DNA of 64,000 bases from Croceibacterium_A sp035555595 (GTDB lineage: Bacteria > Pseudomonadota > Alphaproteobacteria > Sphingomonadales > Sphingomonadaceae), in assembly GCA_035555595.1 (NCBI GenBank), contig DATMGK010000073.1, forward strand, positions 1 through 64,000, given 5' to 3'. The position numbers were made by a program, and so were the translations under genes. The notes beneath the pieces are model-generated. The model made no database searches. It saw only the letters and a program-made list of their open reading frames with translations, and was not told where the DNA came from. Each line of letters opens with the position of its first letter. The first letter of the stretch is position 1. Below, in pieces: positions 1-7,906 of this stretch.

Positions 1-24
1 CCCCTGTGGAGCATGGAGAACTAA

Positions 25-393
25 GTGGCTCGTATTGCCGGGGTAAACCTCCCCACCAACAAGCGCGTTATTATCGCGCTCACCTACATCCACGGTATCG
101 GTCCGACGACGGCGAAGAAGATCGCCGACAAGCTGGGCATCGATCACAGCCGCCGCGTGCAGGATCTTTCCGACGCCGAAGTGCTGCAGATCCGCGAAAC
201 CATTGACGCTGACTACACCGTGGAAGGCGACCTGCGTCGCGATACTGCGATGAACATCAAGCGCCTGATGGATCTCGCCTGCTACCGCGGCCTGCGTCAC
301 CGCAAGGGTCTTCCCGTTCGCGGCCAGCGCACCCACACCAACGCCCGCACCCGCAAGGGTAAGGCCAAGCCGATCGCCGGCAAGAAGAAGTAA
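25..393 (+). CDS. rpsM: 30S ribosomal protein S13
   Basis: Small-subunit protein of the 30S head that contacts the 50S subunit and P-site tRNA. The 122-residue product matches the usual S13 length, opens with ARIAGVNLP and ends in the basic GKAKPIAGKKK tail that reaches into the decoding region. It starts at GTG, with GGAGAA a few bases upstream as ribosome binding site; the ATG at position 13 is in another frame. It is followed by rpsK, rpoA and rplQ in the standard order of the alpha operon, so it is very probably co-transcribed from upstream of the window. Confidence 0.98.
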   Translation: MARIAGVNLPTNKRVIIALTYIHGIGPTTAKKIADKLGIDHSRRVQDLSDAEVLQIRETIDADYTVEGDLRRDTAMNIKRLMDLACYRGLRHRKGLPVRGQRTHTNARTRKGKAKPIAGKKK

Positions 394-490
394 GCTCTCC
401 TCCGCTGCTCCGCCGGGCCACGCGCCTGCAGCGGGATGAAGCGGAACGGACGGCTTTTCCTCTTTTGGATTTTGGACAGGTAGATACCAT

Positions 491-880
491 ATGGCACGCG
501 AACCACAGCGCATCCGCAGGCGGGAGCGCAAGAACATCACCAGCGGCGTCGCTCACGTGAACGCCAGCTTCAACAATACCATGATCACGATCACTGACGC
601 GCAGGGCAATGCCATCAGCTGGTCCTCGGCCGGTATGATGGGCTTCAAGGGCAGCCGCAAGTCGACGCCCTATGCCGCTCAGGTCGCCGCTGACGACGCT
701 GGCAAGAAGGCCGCCGAACATGGCGTCCGCACGCTGGAAGTGGAGATCAAGGGTCCTGGCTCGGGTCGCGAATCCGCGCTGCGGGCCTTGCAAGCGGTGG
801 GCTTCACCATCACATCCATCCGCGATGTGACGCCGATCCCGCACAACGGGGTCAGGCCTTCCAAGCGCCGCCGCGTCTGA
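491..880 (+). CDS. rpsK: 30S ribosomal protein S11
   Basis: Platform protein of the 30S subunit that binds 16S rRNA near the Shine-Dalgarno helix site. The 129-residue product has the family core: NITSGVAHVNASFNNTMITI near the start, the SSAGMMGFKGSRKSTPYAAQ block, and the C-terminal RDVTPIPHNGVRPSKRRRV. It lies 97 bases after rpsM with no terminator-like hairpin between them and is read in the same direction as rpoA, as in the conserved alpha operon. Confidence 0.98.
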   Translation: MAREPQRIRRRERKNITSGVAHVNASFNNTMITITDAQGNAISWSSAGMMGFKGSRKSTPYAAQVAADDAGKKAAEHGVRTLEVEIKGPGSGRESALRALQAVGFTITSIRDVTPIPHNGVRPSKRRRV

Positions 881-989
881 TCGAACCTGCCGGCGGTGTT
901 GCAGCCGCCAAATGAATTCGCATCGGCCGCGGCGCTCCCCAAAGCGCTCCGCGGCCGCTGCGCCAGAACCTAGTCCCAAGGGGAAGTCC

Positions 990-2045
990 ATGTCCGTCAA
1001 CACGAAGAACTGGCAGGAACTCAAGAAGCCCAACAGCCTCGACATCAAAAGCGGTGGCGATGGCAAGCGCAAGGCGACTTTCGTTGCCGAGCCGCTGGAG
1101 CGCGGCTTTGGCCTGACGCTGGGCAACGCGCTGCGTCGCGTGCTCCTGTCCAGCCTTCAGGGCGCTGCGATCACCTCGATCAAGATCGAGAATGTGCTGC
1201 ACGAATTCTCCAGCCTCGCCGGTGTGCGCGAGGATGTGACCGACATCGTGCTCAATGTGAAGCAGATCGCGCTGAAGATGGAAGGTGAAGGCCCGAAGCG
1301 GCTTTCGCTCGCCAAGACCGGCCCGGGTGATGTGACCGCGGGTGACATCCAGGTGTCCGGCGACATCGAGGTGATGAACAAGGATCTGGTGATCTGCCGC
1401 CTCGACGAGGGCGCGACGCTGAACATGGAACTGACGGCTGATACCGGCAAGGGTTATGTCGCGGCCGTGTCCAATCGTCCGGTGGATGCGCCGATCGGGC
1501 TGATCCCGATCGACAGCCTCTACTCGCCGATCAAGCAGGTCAGCTACAAGGTCGATAACGCCCGCGTTGGCCAGGAACTGGACTACGACAAGCTGTCGAT
1601 CACGGTTGAAACCGACGGCACCGTCACGCCGGAAGACGCGGTGGCCTATGCTGCCCGCATTCTTCAGGATCAGTTGACCCTGTTCGTCCACTTCGAAGAC
1701 GGCATCCCGCAGGCCGTGCCGACCATGATCGGCGTTGCCGCGCAGCCGGAAGAAAGCGACGCGAACCAGCTCAACCGCTACCTGCTGAAGAAGGTGGACG
1801 AACTGGAACTGTCGGTGCGTTCGGCCAACTGCCTGAAGAACGACAACATCATCTACATCGGCGATCTGGTTCAGAAGACCGAGGCGGAGATGCTGCGTAC
1901 GCCGAACTTCGGCCGCAAGAGCCTGAACGAGATCAAGGAAGTGCTGTCCAGCATGGGCCTGCGTCTCGGCATGGACATCCCGGGCTGGCCGCCCGAGAAC
2001 ATCGAGGAAATGGCCAAGAAGCTGGAGCAGGAACTGCTCGGCTGA
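990..2045 (+). CDS. rpoA: DNA-directed RNA polymerase subunit alpha
   Basis: Alpha subunit of RNA polymerase; its N-terminal domain dimerises and nucleates the core, and its C-terminal domain contacts UP elements and activators. The frame stays open back to 912, but the start chosen is the ATG at 990, because AAGGGGAAG lies just upstream and this gives 351 residues beginning MSVNTKNWQ, close to the usual alphaproteobacterial length. The dimerisation region LGNALRRVLLSSL is near residue 60. The alpha-CTD helix-hairpin-helix with TPNFGRKSLNEIKEVL is near residue 305. Confidence 0.98.
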   Translation: MSVNTKNWQELKKPNSLDIKSGGDGKRKATFVAEPLERGFGLTLGNALRRVLLSSLQGAAITSIKIENVLHEFSSLAGVREDVTDIVLNVKQIALKMEGEGPKRLSLAKTGPGDVTAGDIQVSGDIEVMNKDLVICRLDEGATLNMELTADTGKGYVAAVSNRPVDAPIGLIPIDSLYSPIKQVSYKVDNARVGQELDYDKLSITVETDGTVTPEDAVAYAARILQDQLTLFVHFEDGIPQAVPTMIGVAAQPEESDANQLNRYLLKKVDELELSVRSANCLKNDNIIYIGDLVQKTEAEMLRTPNFGRKSLNEIKEVLSSMGLRLGMDIPGWPPENIEEMAKKLEQELLG

Positions 2046-2137
2046 TCGCCTTCCTCGTAAACGGGTGATGGCGGCGACCCTGACTGCCGCCAGGACCGGG
2101 GTACCTTGCACGGCCCCCTTACGAACGGAGTTTTGAG

Positions 2138-2554
2138 ATGAAGCATGGTATTTCCGGCCGCAAGCTGCAGCGCAAGTCCGGCCACCGCGCCGCCCTGCTG
2201 CGCAATATGGCCGCGGCTCTGATCAAGCACGAGCAGATCAAGACCACGACGCCCAAGGCGAAGGAACTGCGCCCCTACGTCGAAAAGCTGATCACGCTGG
2301 CGAAGCGCGGCGGCCTGTCGAACCGTCGTCTGGCCCACGCTCGTATTCTGGACGAAGCGCAGGAAAAGAAGCTGTTCGAAGTGCTGGCCGAACGTTACGC
2401 CGGTCGCGAAGGTGGTTACACCCGCATCATCAAGGCAGGCATCCGCGCCTCTGACGCCGCTCCGATCGCGATCATCGAACTGGTCGATCGTGACGTGGAC
2501 GCCAAGGGTCAGGACAGCGGCCCGGTGATGAACGAGGAACTGGAAGAGGCGTAA
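2138..2554 (+). CDS. rplQ: 50S ribosomal protein L17
   Basis: Large-subunit protein at the polypeptide exit side. The 138-residue product begins MKHGISGRKLQRKSGHR, the L17 signature, and carries the LRPYVEKLITLAKRG block. It has a short acidic C-terminal extension ending in EELEEA. It is the last gene of the alpha ribosomal operon here: a strong hairpin with a T-run follows 26 bases after the stop codon. ACGGAG at 2125-2130 serves as ribosome binding site. Confidence 0.98.
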   Translation: MKHGISGRKLQRKSGHRAALLRNMAAALIKHEQIKTTTPKAKELRPYVEKLITLAKRGGLSNRRLAHARILDEAQEKKLFEVLAERYAGREGGYTRIIKAGIRASDAAPIAIIELVDRDVDAKGQDSGPVMNEELEEA

Positions 2555-2580
2555 GCCTTTCTCCCATCCAAATCAGGAAG

Positions 2581-2606
2581 GGCCCCGCATCGTCGGGGCC
2601 TTTTTT
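2581..2606 (+). terminator. Intrinsic terminator of the alpha ribosomal operon
   Basis: GGCCCCG (2581-2587) pairs perfectly with CGGGGCC (2594-2600) around a six-base loop, followed directly by six T residues. It stands 26 bases after the rplQ stop, where the operon is expected to end. Confidence 0.9.
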
Positions 2607-2670
2607 GTTTCGGCGCGGGAAGGGGTTGAAGGTTGTTCAACCTGAAGCGAAATGTGGCGCCCGCTCTCAT

Positions 2671-2736
2671 TCGTCAGTGATCCAGCGGGCTTGGTGCATT
2701 GTCGCTCTGGCTTCCCACCTGCGCGGGAATGACGAG
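2671..2736. repeat. Degraded copy of an interspersed inverted-repeat element
   Basis: The right arm (2710-2736, with CTTCCC...GCGGGAATGACGAG) closely matches the element found intact at 33040-33123. The left arm is decayed. It lies in the intergenic gap between rplQ and the prolyl oligopeptidase gene. See the copies near 6531, 11205, 33040, 33225 and 34664. Confidence 0.6.
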
Positions 2737-2840
2737 AGGGATGGTTTCTCCACCCCGCGCCAAAACTCCGCTCCCCCGCAATTGCAAACCCAGCGGCAAC
2801 GGTTACAGTCGCAACCGCTTTTGCTCAGCTGGAGTATCCG

Positions 2841-4967
2841 ATGCGCCTTCCCGTTCTTGCCGTGGCTGTCTATGCGGCGGCTCTTTCCGTTACAGCTCAG
2901 GCGCAGAACATGGCCGCACCCCACTATCCGGAAACCCGCAAGGACAGCACCAGCGAAACGCAGTTCGGCGAAACGATTGCCGATCCGTACCGCTGGCTGG
3001 AAAACGACGTTCGCAACGATGCCGAGGTGGCGGACTGGGTGGAACGGCAGAACGCCGTCACGAATGCATATCTGGCGCAGCTTCCCGCGCGAGCGTGGTT
3101 CAAGGAACGGATCGGGCAGCTCTATGACTATGAGCGGTTTTCCACCCCGGTGAAGCGCGGCAACCGCTATTTCTATACCCGCAATTCCGGCCTCCAGAAC
3201 CAGAGCCCGCTCTATGTGCGTGACGGGCTGGACGGCGCTCCGCGCCTGCTGATCGACCCCAACACCTGGGCGCAGGACGGGGCAACCGCGCTCGATAGCT
3301 GGAAGGCATCGCCTGACGGCTCGAAACTGCTCTACAGTGTGCAGGATGGCGGCACGGACTGGCGCATCCTGCGCGTGCTCGACGTTACCACCGGGCAGCC
3401 GCTGGGTGACGAAATCCGCTGGGCCAAGTTTACCGATCTGGCCTGGGTGGGGGAGGAAGGCTTCCTCTATTCGCGCTTCCCCGAGCCGGAGGAAGGGCAG
3501 GATTTTCAGGCCCTCAATTACGATCAGGCCGTCTATTTCCACCGCCTCGGCACGCCTCAGAGCGCGGACGAACTCGTCTTCTCGACGCCCGATGACCGTG
3601 AAGTCGGCCATTCGGCGACTGTCACCAGTGACGGGCGCTGGGCGGTCATCACAAGTTCCAAGGGCACCGATGCGCGCTATGAAGTGCGCGTCATCGATCT
3701 CGCCGCGCGGGGGCAGAAGCATTGGGCGACGCGCCAGCTCGTCAGCGGGTTCGATAATGCGTGGAGCCTGATCGACAGCACCGGCGATACACTGTGGTTC
3801 GCCACCAATAAGGATGCGCCGCTCTATCGCATTGCCTCGATCGATCTGGGCAAGGCGGATGGCGACTGGCAGACCGTGGCGCCGGAAATGGCGGAAACGA
3901 TCGATGGCATTTCGCTCGTCGGCGGGCGGCTGATCGTCTCTTACCTGAAGGATGCCAGCTCGCTCGCGCGGGAGTTCGATCTTACGGGCAAGGAACTGCC
4001 GCCGGTGAAGCTGGACGGAATCGGCAGCGTAGCCGGGTTCACCGGCAAGCCCGACGATACGGAAACCTTCTACAGTTTCTCCAGCTTCAACCGCCCGGCA
4101 ACGATCTATCGGCTCGATCTGGCCAGCGGGGAAACTTCCGTGTTCGCGGCGCCGAAACTGGTGTTCGATCCTGCGAGCATCGTGGTGGAACAGCGCTTCT
4201 ACGCGTCGAAAGATGGCACGCGGGTGCCGATGTTCATCGTCCGGCGCAAGGATGTGACCGGCCCGGCGCCGACGCTGCTCTATGGTTATGGCGGGTTCGA
4301 TATCTCCATGACGCCCGGCTTTTCAGCCAGCCGCACCGCTTGGGTAGAGGCGGGCGGCGTGTTCGTGATGGCGAACATCCGTGGCGGCGGCGAATACGGC
4401 AAGGCGTGGCATGATGGCGGGCGTCTGGCCAACAAGCAGAACGTGTTCGACGATTTCATCGCCGCTGCCGAATTCCTGAAGGCTCAGGGCGTGGCCAGCG
4501 AAGTGGCGGTGCAGGGCGGGTCGAATGGTGGCCTGCTGGTCGGCGCGGTGGTCAACCAGCGGCCGGACCTGTTCGCCGCGGGCAATGCGGCCGTGGGCGT
4601 GATGGACATGCTGCGGTTCGATCGCTGGACTGCGGGCCGCTATTGGGTGGACGATTACGGCTATCCTTCGAAAGAGGCGGATTTCAAGGTGCTGCGCGCC
4701 TACTCCCCGCTGCACAATATCCACGCCAACACACCTTATCCGGCGGTGTTGGTCACAACGGCGGATACGGATGACCGCGTGGTGCCGGGGCACAGCTTCA
4801 AATATACCGCCGCATTGCAGGCCGCCAATCTGGGGCCAAAGCCGCAACTGATCCGGATCGAAACCCGCGCGGGCCACGGGTCGGGCAAGCCTACGGACAA
4901 GGCGATAGAGGAAGCCGCCGATGTGCTCTCATTCCTGGCGCAATGGACCGGCCTGAACCCTCAGTAG
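2841..4967 (+). CDS. Secreted prolyl oligopeptidase family serine peptidase (S9A)
   Basis: Predicted to cleave proline-containing oligopeptides outside the cytoplasm. A signal peptide covers about residues 1-21 (hydrophobic stretch ending AQAQ). A seven-blade beta-propeller follows, then an alpha/beta-hydrolase domain from about residue 420. The nucleophile is Ser561 in GGSNGG; the catalytic Asp lies in TADTDDRVVPGH and the His in RAGHGSGKP near the C-terminus. The length of 708 residues is normal for the family with a leader. GGAG sits six bases before the ATG. It is flanked by a terminator upstream and a hairpin downstream, so it is probably monocistronic. Confidence 0.93.
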   Translation: MRLPVLAVAVYAAALSVTAQAQNMAAPHYPETRKDSTSETQFGETIADPYRWLENDVRNDAEVADWVERQNAVTNAYLAQLPARAWFKERIGQLYDYERFSTPVKRGNRYFYTRNSGLQNQSPLYVRDGLDGAPRLLIDPNTWAQDGATALDSWKASPDGSKLLYSVQDGGTDWRILRVLDVTTGQPLGDEIRWAKFTDLAWVGEEGFLYSRFPEPEEGQDFQALNYDQAVYFHRLGTPQSADELVFSTPDDREVGHSATVTSDGRWAVITSSKGTDARYEVRVIDLAARGQKHWATRQLVSGFDNAWSLIDSTGDTLWFATNKDAPLYRIASIDLGKADGDWQTVAPEMAETIDGISLVGGRLIVSYLKDASSLAREFDLTGKELPPVKLDGIGSVAGFTGKPDDTETFYSFSSFNRPATIYRLDLASGETSVFAAPKLVFDPASIVVEQRFYASKDGTRVPMFIVRRKDVTGPAPTLLYGYGGFDISMTPGFSASRTAWVEAGGVFVMANIRGGGEYGKAWHDGGRLANKQNVFDDFIAAAEFLKAQGVASEVAVQGGSNGGLLVGAVVNQRPDLFAAGNAAVGVMDMLRFDRWTAGRYWVDDYGYPSKEADFKVLRAYSPLHNIHANTPYPAVLVTTADTDDRVVPGHSFKYTAALQAANLGPKPQLIRIETRAGHGSGKPTDKAIEEAADVLSFLAQWTGLNPQ

Positions 4968-4974
4968 TCATCTG

Positions 4975-4998
4975 AGTCCCCGACCTCCGTGGGGGACT
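4975..4998 (+). terminator. Hairpin after the prolyl oligopeptidase gene
   Basis: AGTCCCC (4975-4981) pairs with GGGGACT (4992-4998), eight bases past the stop codon. No T-run follows, so it may only stabilise the 3' end rather than terminate. Confidence 0.4.
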
Positions 4999-5077
4999 TG
5001 GATGTTCATAAAACAAACCTACTTCCTGAACAAATCCTGCCAGCGTCATTCAGTCACGCAAAATCGGCGCGGTCTTA

Positions 5078-5120
5078 TCTCATGCCTTACGCCGGGCGCT
5101 TCGCCCGGGTTCGCATGAGA
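5078..5120 (+). promoter_or_regulatory. Nested hairpin overlapping the ribosome binding site of the next gene
   Basis: TCTCATGC (5078-5085) is the exact reverse complement of GCATGAGA (5113-5120), and inside it CCGGGCG (5092-5098) pairs with CGCCCGG (5102-5108). The purine-rich GAGAGGAACG that should act as ribosome binding site for the ATG at 5131 begins in the 3' arm. When folded, the structure would partly hide that site. This suggests translation control or an RNA thermometer, but it is inferred only from pairing. Confidence 0.5.
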
Positions 5121-5130
5121 GGAACGAGCC

Positions 5131-5697
5131 ATGAAGACCATTTCCAAAGCCTTCGCCAGGGGCACGATCGCCACCGTCGCGGCGGGTGCGATGGCCGTCA
5201 CTTCGGCGTCCCCGGCATTCGCTCAGTCGCGTGACCAAAGGGACCGGCGCGACAACGGCATCAGCGCGGGTGAGATCATCGCCGGTGCACTTATCATCGG
5301 CGGTATCGCCGCGGTGGCCTCCAGCGCCGGCCGCAACCGCGATCGCTATGATGATCGTTATGACAATCGCGGCGGCGATGCGCGCAGTTCCGTGGAACAG
5401 TGCGTTCGCGCGGCGGAGCGCAATGCCAGCGGCCGTTCTTATCGCGGCAATGCCAAGGTGACGGACATCCGCAGCATTGATCGCAAACGCGATGGCTACA
5501 CGGTGAAGGGCCGCATCGCGGTGAACACCATGGGTCGCGACTGGCGCCGGGGCGACAACCGCTATGGCCGGGGCTGGGGCAACGACTATCGGGGATGGAA
5601 CGACCGCTATGCCGGCTACGATAGCGGCAAGTTCACTTGCAAGATCCGCTACGGCCGGGTGGTCGACATCGACTACAGCGGCATTCGCGGACTGTAA
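5131..5697 (+). CDS. Exported glycine-zipper-type protein, paralogue 1
   Basis: Function unknown. The 188-residue product has a clear signal peptide (about residues 1-32, ending ASPAFAQ). A small-residue hydrophobic stretch GISAGEIIAGALIIGGIAAV, which could insert in a membrane or act as a glycine zipper, follows. Next is an Arg/Asp/Tyr-rich linker and a C-terminal module with two cysteines (VEQCVRAAERNA and GKFTCKIRYGRVVDIDY). The next gene encodes the same layout, so the two are probably an old tandem duplication. A hairpin overlaps its ribosome binding site. Conserved small-protein families of this type are common in sphingomonads; no activity is known to me. Confidence 0.85.
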   Translation: MKTISKAFARGTIATVAAGAMAVTSASPAFAQSRDQRDRRDNGISAGEIIAGALIIGGIAAVASSAGRNRDRYDDRYDNRGGDARSSVEQCVRAAERNASGRSYRGNAKVTDIRSIDRKRDGYTVKGRIAVNTMGRDWRRGDNRYGRGWGNDYRGWNDRYAGYDSGKFTCKIRYGRVVDIDYSGIRGL

Positions 5698-5806
5698 TTC
5701 TCGTCAGGGCTGGCGGTTCAGACTGTCGCAAGTCTGGGCCGCCTAGCCATCAGTCAGCCTTTCCGGCGCCGCGATCAGGCTGCGCCGATGTTGCAGGGGT
5801 GCCGAC

Positions 5807-6487
5807 ATGGCGCTTAAAACCAGCAAGCTTTCCACTGCCACCGTCCTTGCCGCACTGCTTTCCATGATGGCCACGCCCGTTGCCGCGCTGGATCTGCCGC
5901 AAGCTGGCCCGCCCACCGTTCATACTTATGATGGTGATGCGGGCAACGTGGACCGTGATCGCCGCGACCGTGACCGTCATCACCGCCACGGTCGCGACGG
6001 CATCAGCACAGGGGATGTGCTGGCCGGCGTACTGGTTCTTGGCGGGCTGGCGGCCATCGCCAGTGCTGCCAGCAAGCCGCGCGAAACGCGCACCAGTTAT
6101 CCCGAGCCCCGCTATCCCGACCGCGCACCGGGTTACGCGCCGTCAGGAAACGTCGGCGGGCAGGGCATGGACCGCGCGGTGGGCATGTGCGTCGACGCGG
6201 TGGAACGGCAGGAAGGCCGTATTGGCAGCGTTGACGGTGCCAATCGCACTGGCGACGGCTGGCAGGTTTCCGGCGAGCTGGCGGGCGGACAGGGTTATTC
6301 CTGCTGGATCGGCAACGACGGTCGCGTCAGCGGGGTCGAGGTTTATGGCGACGATCAGGCGCGCAGCTATGGCGATGGCGCCTACGATCCGGCCAATGAC
6401 CGCCAATGGGATGATGAAAGCTACGCCCGCGCCCGCGCCGCGATCGGCTCACCATCACCCTATCAAACCGCGCAGACCGGCTACTGA
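5807..6487 (+). CDS. Exported glycine-zipper-type protein, paralogue 2
   Basis: Function unknown. The 226-residue product repeats the layout of its upstream neighbour: signal peptide (about residues 1-27, ending TPVAA), a His/Arg/Asp-rich stretch, then GISTGDVLAGVLVLGGLAAI, a Pro-rich linker, and a C-terminal module with paired cysteines (GMCVDAVER and YSCWIGNDGRVSGVEVY). Shared residues include CV.A.ER and C.I...GRV. The C-terminus is longer than in paralogue 1 (ARAAIGSPSPYQTAQTGY). A 109-base gap separates the pair, so they could be co-transcribed or have separate promoters. Confidence 0.85.
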   Translation: MALKTSKLSTATVLAALLSMMATPVAALDLPQAGPPTVHTYDGDAGNVDRDRRDRDRHHRHGRDGISTGDVLAGVLVLGGLAAIASAASKPRETRTSYPEPRYPDRAPGYAPSGNVGGQGMDRAVGMCVDAVERQEGRIGSVDGANRTGDGWQVSGELAGGQGYSCWIGNDGRVSGVEVYGDDQARSYGDGAYDPANDRQWDDESYARARAAIGSPSPYQTAQTGY

Positions 6488-6530
6488 TACGGCGCGCGCT
6501 ATTCCAGCGCGCCCCGCCATTACCGCCCCT

Positions 6531-6560
6531 TCGTCATTCCCGCGAAGGCGGGAATCCAGC
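6531..6560. repeat. Half copy of the interspersed inverted repeat
   Basis: CGTCATTCCCGCGAAGGCGG followed by GAATCCAGC is the left arm of the element seen intact at 33225-33304. It is itself a small palindrome (CCCGC GAAG GCGGG) and lies between convergent genes, where it could also form a transcript-end hairpin. Confidence 0.65.
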
Positions 6561-6572
6561 CGCCGAAGGGCT

Positions 6573-7211
6573 CTAACCCTCGCGCGAGTAAGCTGGCAGC
6601 TCGATCTTCCACACCATCGCCGCGCCGCGAAGCGCGAAGGCGGCGATGGCCGCACCCACGCCCAGCGGGCCGGTCGGCAGCCCCATCGCGTGGCCCAGCG
6701 CATAGATCGATGCGCCCATCGCGGCGGCTGTCACATATAATTCCGGCCGCATCAGGATGGACGGCACGCCCGCGATCACATCGCGAATGATGCCCCCGGC
6801 GCAGCCCGTCACCACGCCCAGAATCGCCGCGGGCAGGGGATCGACGCCGAACGCCAGCGCCTTGGCCGTACCCAGCACGGTGAAGGCGCCTAGCCCGATG
6901 GCATCGGCCCATTCCAGCAATTGCCCTTCCCACCAGCGGCGCGGGGTGATCCACACCACCAGCGATACGCCCAGCACCACCATCGCCACCCACGGATCGC
7001 GCAGCCAGAACGCCTGCGTGCCGATCAGCACGTCGCGCACGGAACCGCCGCCCACGCCGGTCAGCAGCGCAAAGAACGACGCGGTGACGAAGGTCTGCTG
7101 CAACCGTGCCGCCTGCAATGCGCCCGTCAGCGCAAACACCGCCATGCCCACCAGTTCCAGCACGGGGGACAGGGCGGGCGTGATGATCGGGGCGATCGCG
7201 GCGGCCGTCAC
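6573..7211 (-). CDS. TRIC-type cation channel family membrane protein (UPF0126)
   Basis: Predicted inner-membrane protein of the YicG/UPF0126 family, related to trimeric intracellular cation channels. It carries two repeats of three transmembrane helices; the glycine-rich GVGGGSVRDVLIG and GCAGGIIRDVIAGVPSI segments are the paired repeat signatures. The chosen start is GTG at 7211, which overlaps the stop of the upstream PepSY gene by four bases (GTGA) and yields 212 residues. Longer frames run back into that gene. The overlap implies translational coupling. Confidence 0.88.
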   Translation of the reverse strand: MTAAAIAPIITPALSPVLELVGMAVFALTGALQAARLQQTFVTASFFALLTGVGGGSVRDVLIGTQAFWLRDPWVAMVVLGVSLVVWITPRRWWEGQLLEWADAIGLGAFTVLGTAKALAFGVDPLPAAILGVVTGCAGGIIRDVIAGVPSILMRPELYVTAAAMGASIYALGHAMGLPTGPLGVGAAIAAFALRGAAMVWKIELPAYSREG

Positions 7212-7906
7212 GCCTTCACCCGCGCCTTGCGCCGGCGGAACAGCAGCACGCAGCCCAGCAGCGATCCTGCTATTCCCAGCACGGCGAACGTGACCACGAC
7301 GGGGTTGTGCGAATCCTCGCGCTCCACCGGGTCCATGATGTGCAGGCCCCACATCAGGTCATAGAGCCGCCATTGCCCGGTGCGCAGGGTCAGCACCTCG
7401 CCGCTGATGTCATCGACATAAAGCCGCGTTCCATCGCTGAACACGGCCTGCCACACGGAACTGTTGGTGCCCGCTTCGCGCGGCGTTTCTTCGGGGTTGA
7501 AATAGGTGATCGTGTCCAGCTTCGCCTCGCCGGCATAGGCAGAATCGGCAATGCGCCGCGCCTCACCTTCCAGCACTGGGGGCAGGGCCTGCCCGGTGGT
7601 GGGCGAATAACGCCAGCGTCGGCCATCCGCCGCGACGATCAGCCATACCGCGCCGTCTGCCTGCTGAACCAGCCGCGCTTCACGGATCGGCTCGTTCAGA
7701 CCGGTGGGAAACGCCACTTTGGCCGGATCGATCGAAGCAGGCGCGGCGCGCAGATGATCGCCGCGCACCTCCTCTATAGGGCGGGCGACCATGACCAGTC
7801 CGGTCACCGTCCACATCAGAATGGGCAGGCCGACCAGCCAGCCGATCCAGATGTGCCAGCGCGCAAAGCGCTGCATGATGCGTTGCCGGGCCATGTGGCT
7901 AACCAC
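7208..7906 (-). CDS. PepSY-associated membrane protein
   Basis: The 232-residue product has an N-terminal transmembrane helix (WHIWIGWLVGLPILMWTVTG), a periplasmic PepSY-like region, and a C-terminal helix (VVVTFAVLGIAGSLLGCVLLF) followed by a basic tail. This is the layout of PepSY-TM proteins found near iron-uptake and reductase genes. The first Met is at 7906; the Met at 7894 (MARQRIMQ) is an alternative. It overlaps the end of the upstream amidohydrolase gene by eight bases and the downstream TRIC gene by four, so the three probably form one transcript. Confidence 0.82.
   Translation of the reverse strand: MVSHMARQRIMQRFARWHIWIGWLVGLPILMWTVTGLVMVARPIEEVRGDHLRAAPASIDPAKVAFPTGLNEPIREARLVQQADGAVWLIVAADGRRWRYSPTTGQALPPVLEGEARRIADSAYAGEAKLDTITYFNPEETPREAGTNSSVWQAVFSDGTRLYVDDISGEVLTLRTGQWRLYDLMWGLHIMDPVEREDSHNPVVVTFAVLGIAGSLLGCVLLFRRRKARVKA

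Noticed and set aside
852..2111. Minus-strand open frame of about 420 codons opposite rpoA
   Set aside because: Antisense shadow of a certain ribosomal-operon gene; no domain recognisable.
2581..2830. Promoter of the prolyl oligopeptidase gene
   Set aside because: No convincing -35/-10 pair could be identified in the G+C-rich gap.
4989..5234. Short plus-strand frame between the peptidase and paralogue 1
   Set aside because: It runs through the hairpin at 5078-5120 and into the 5131 gene in a different frame, with no ribosome binding site.
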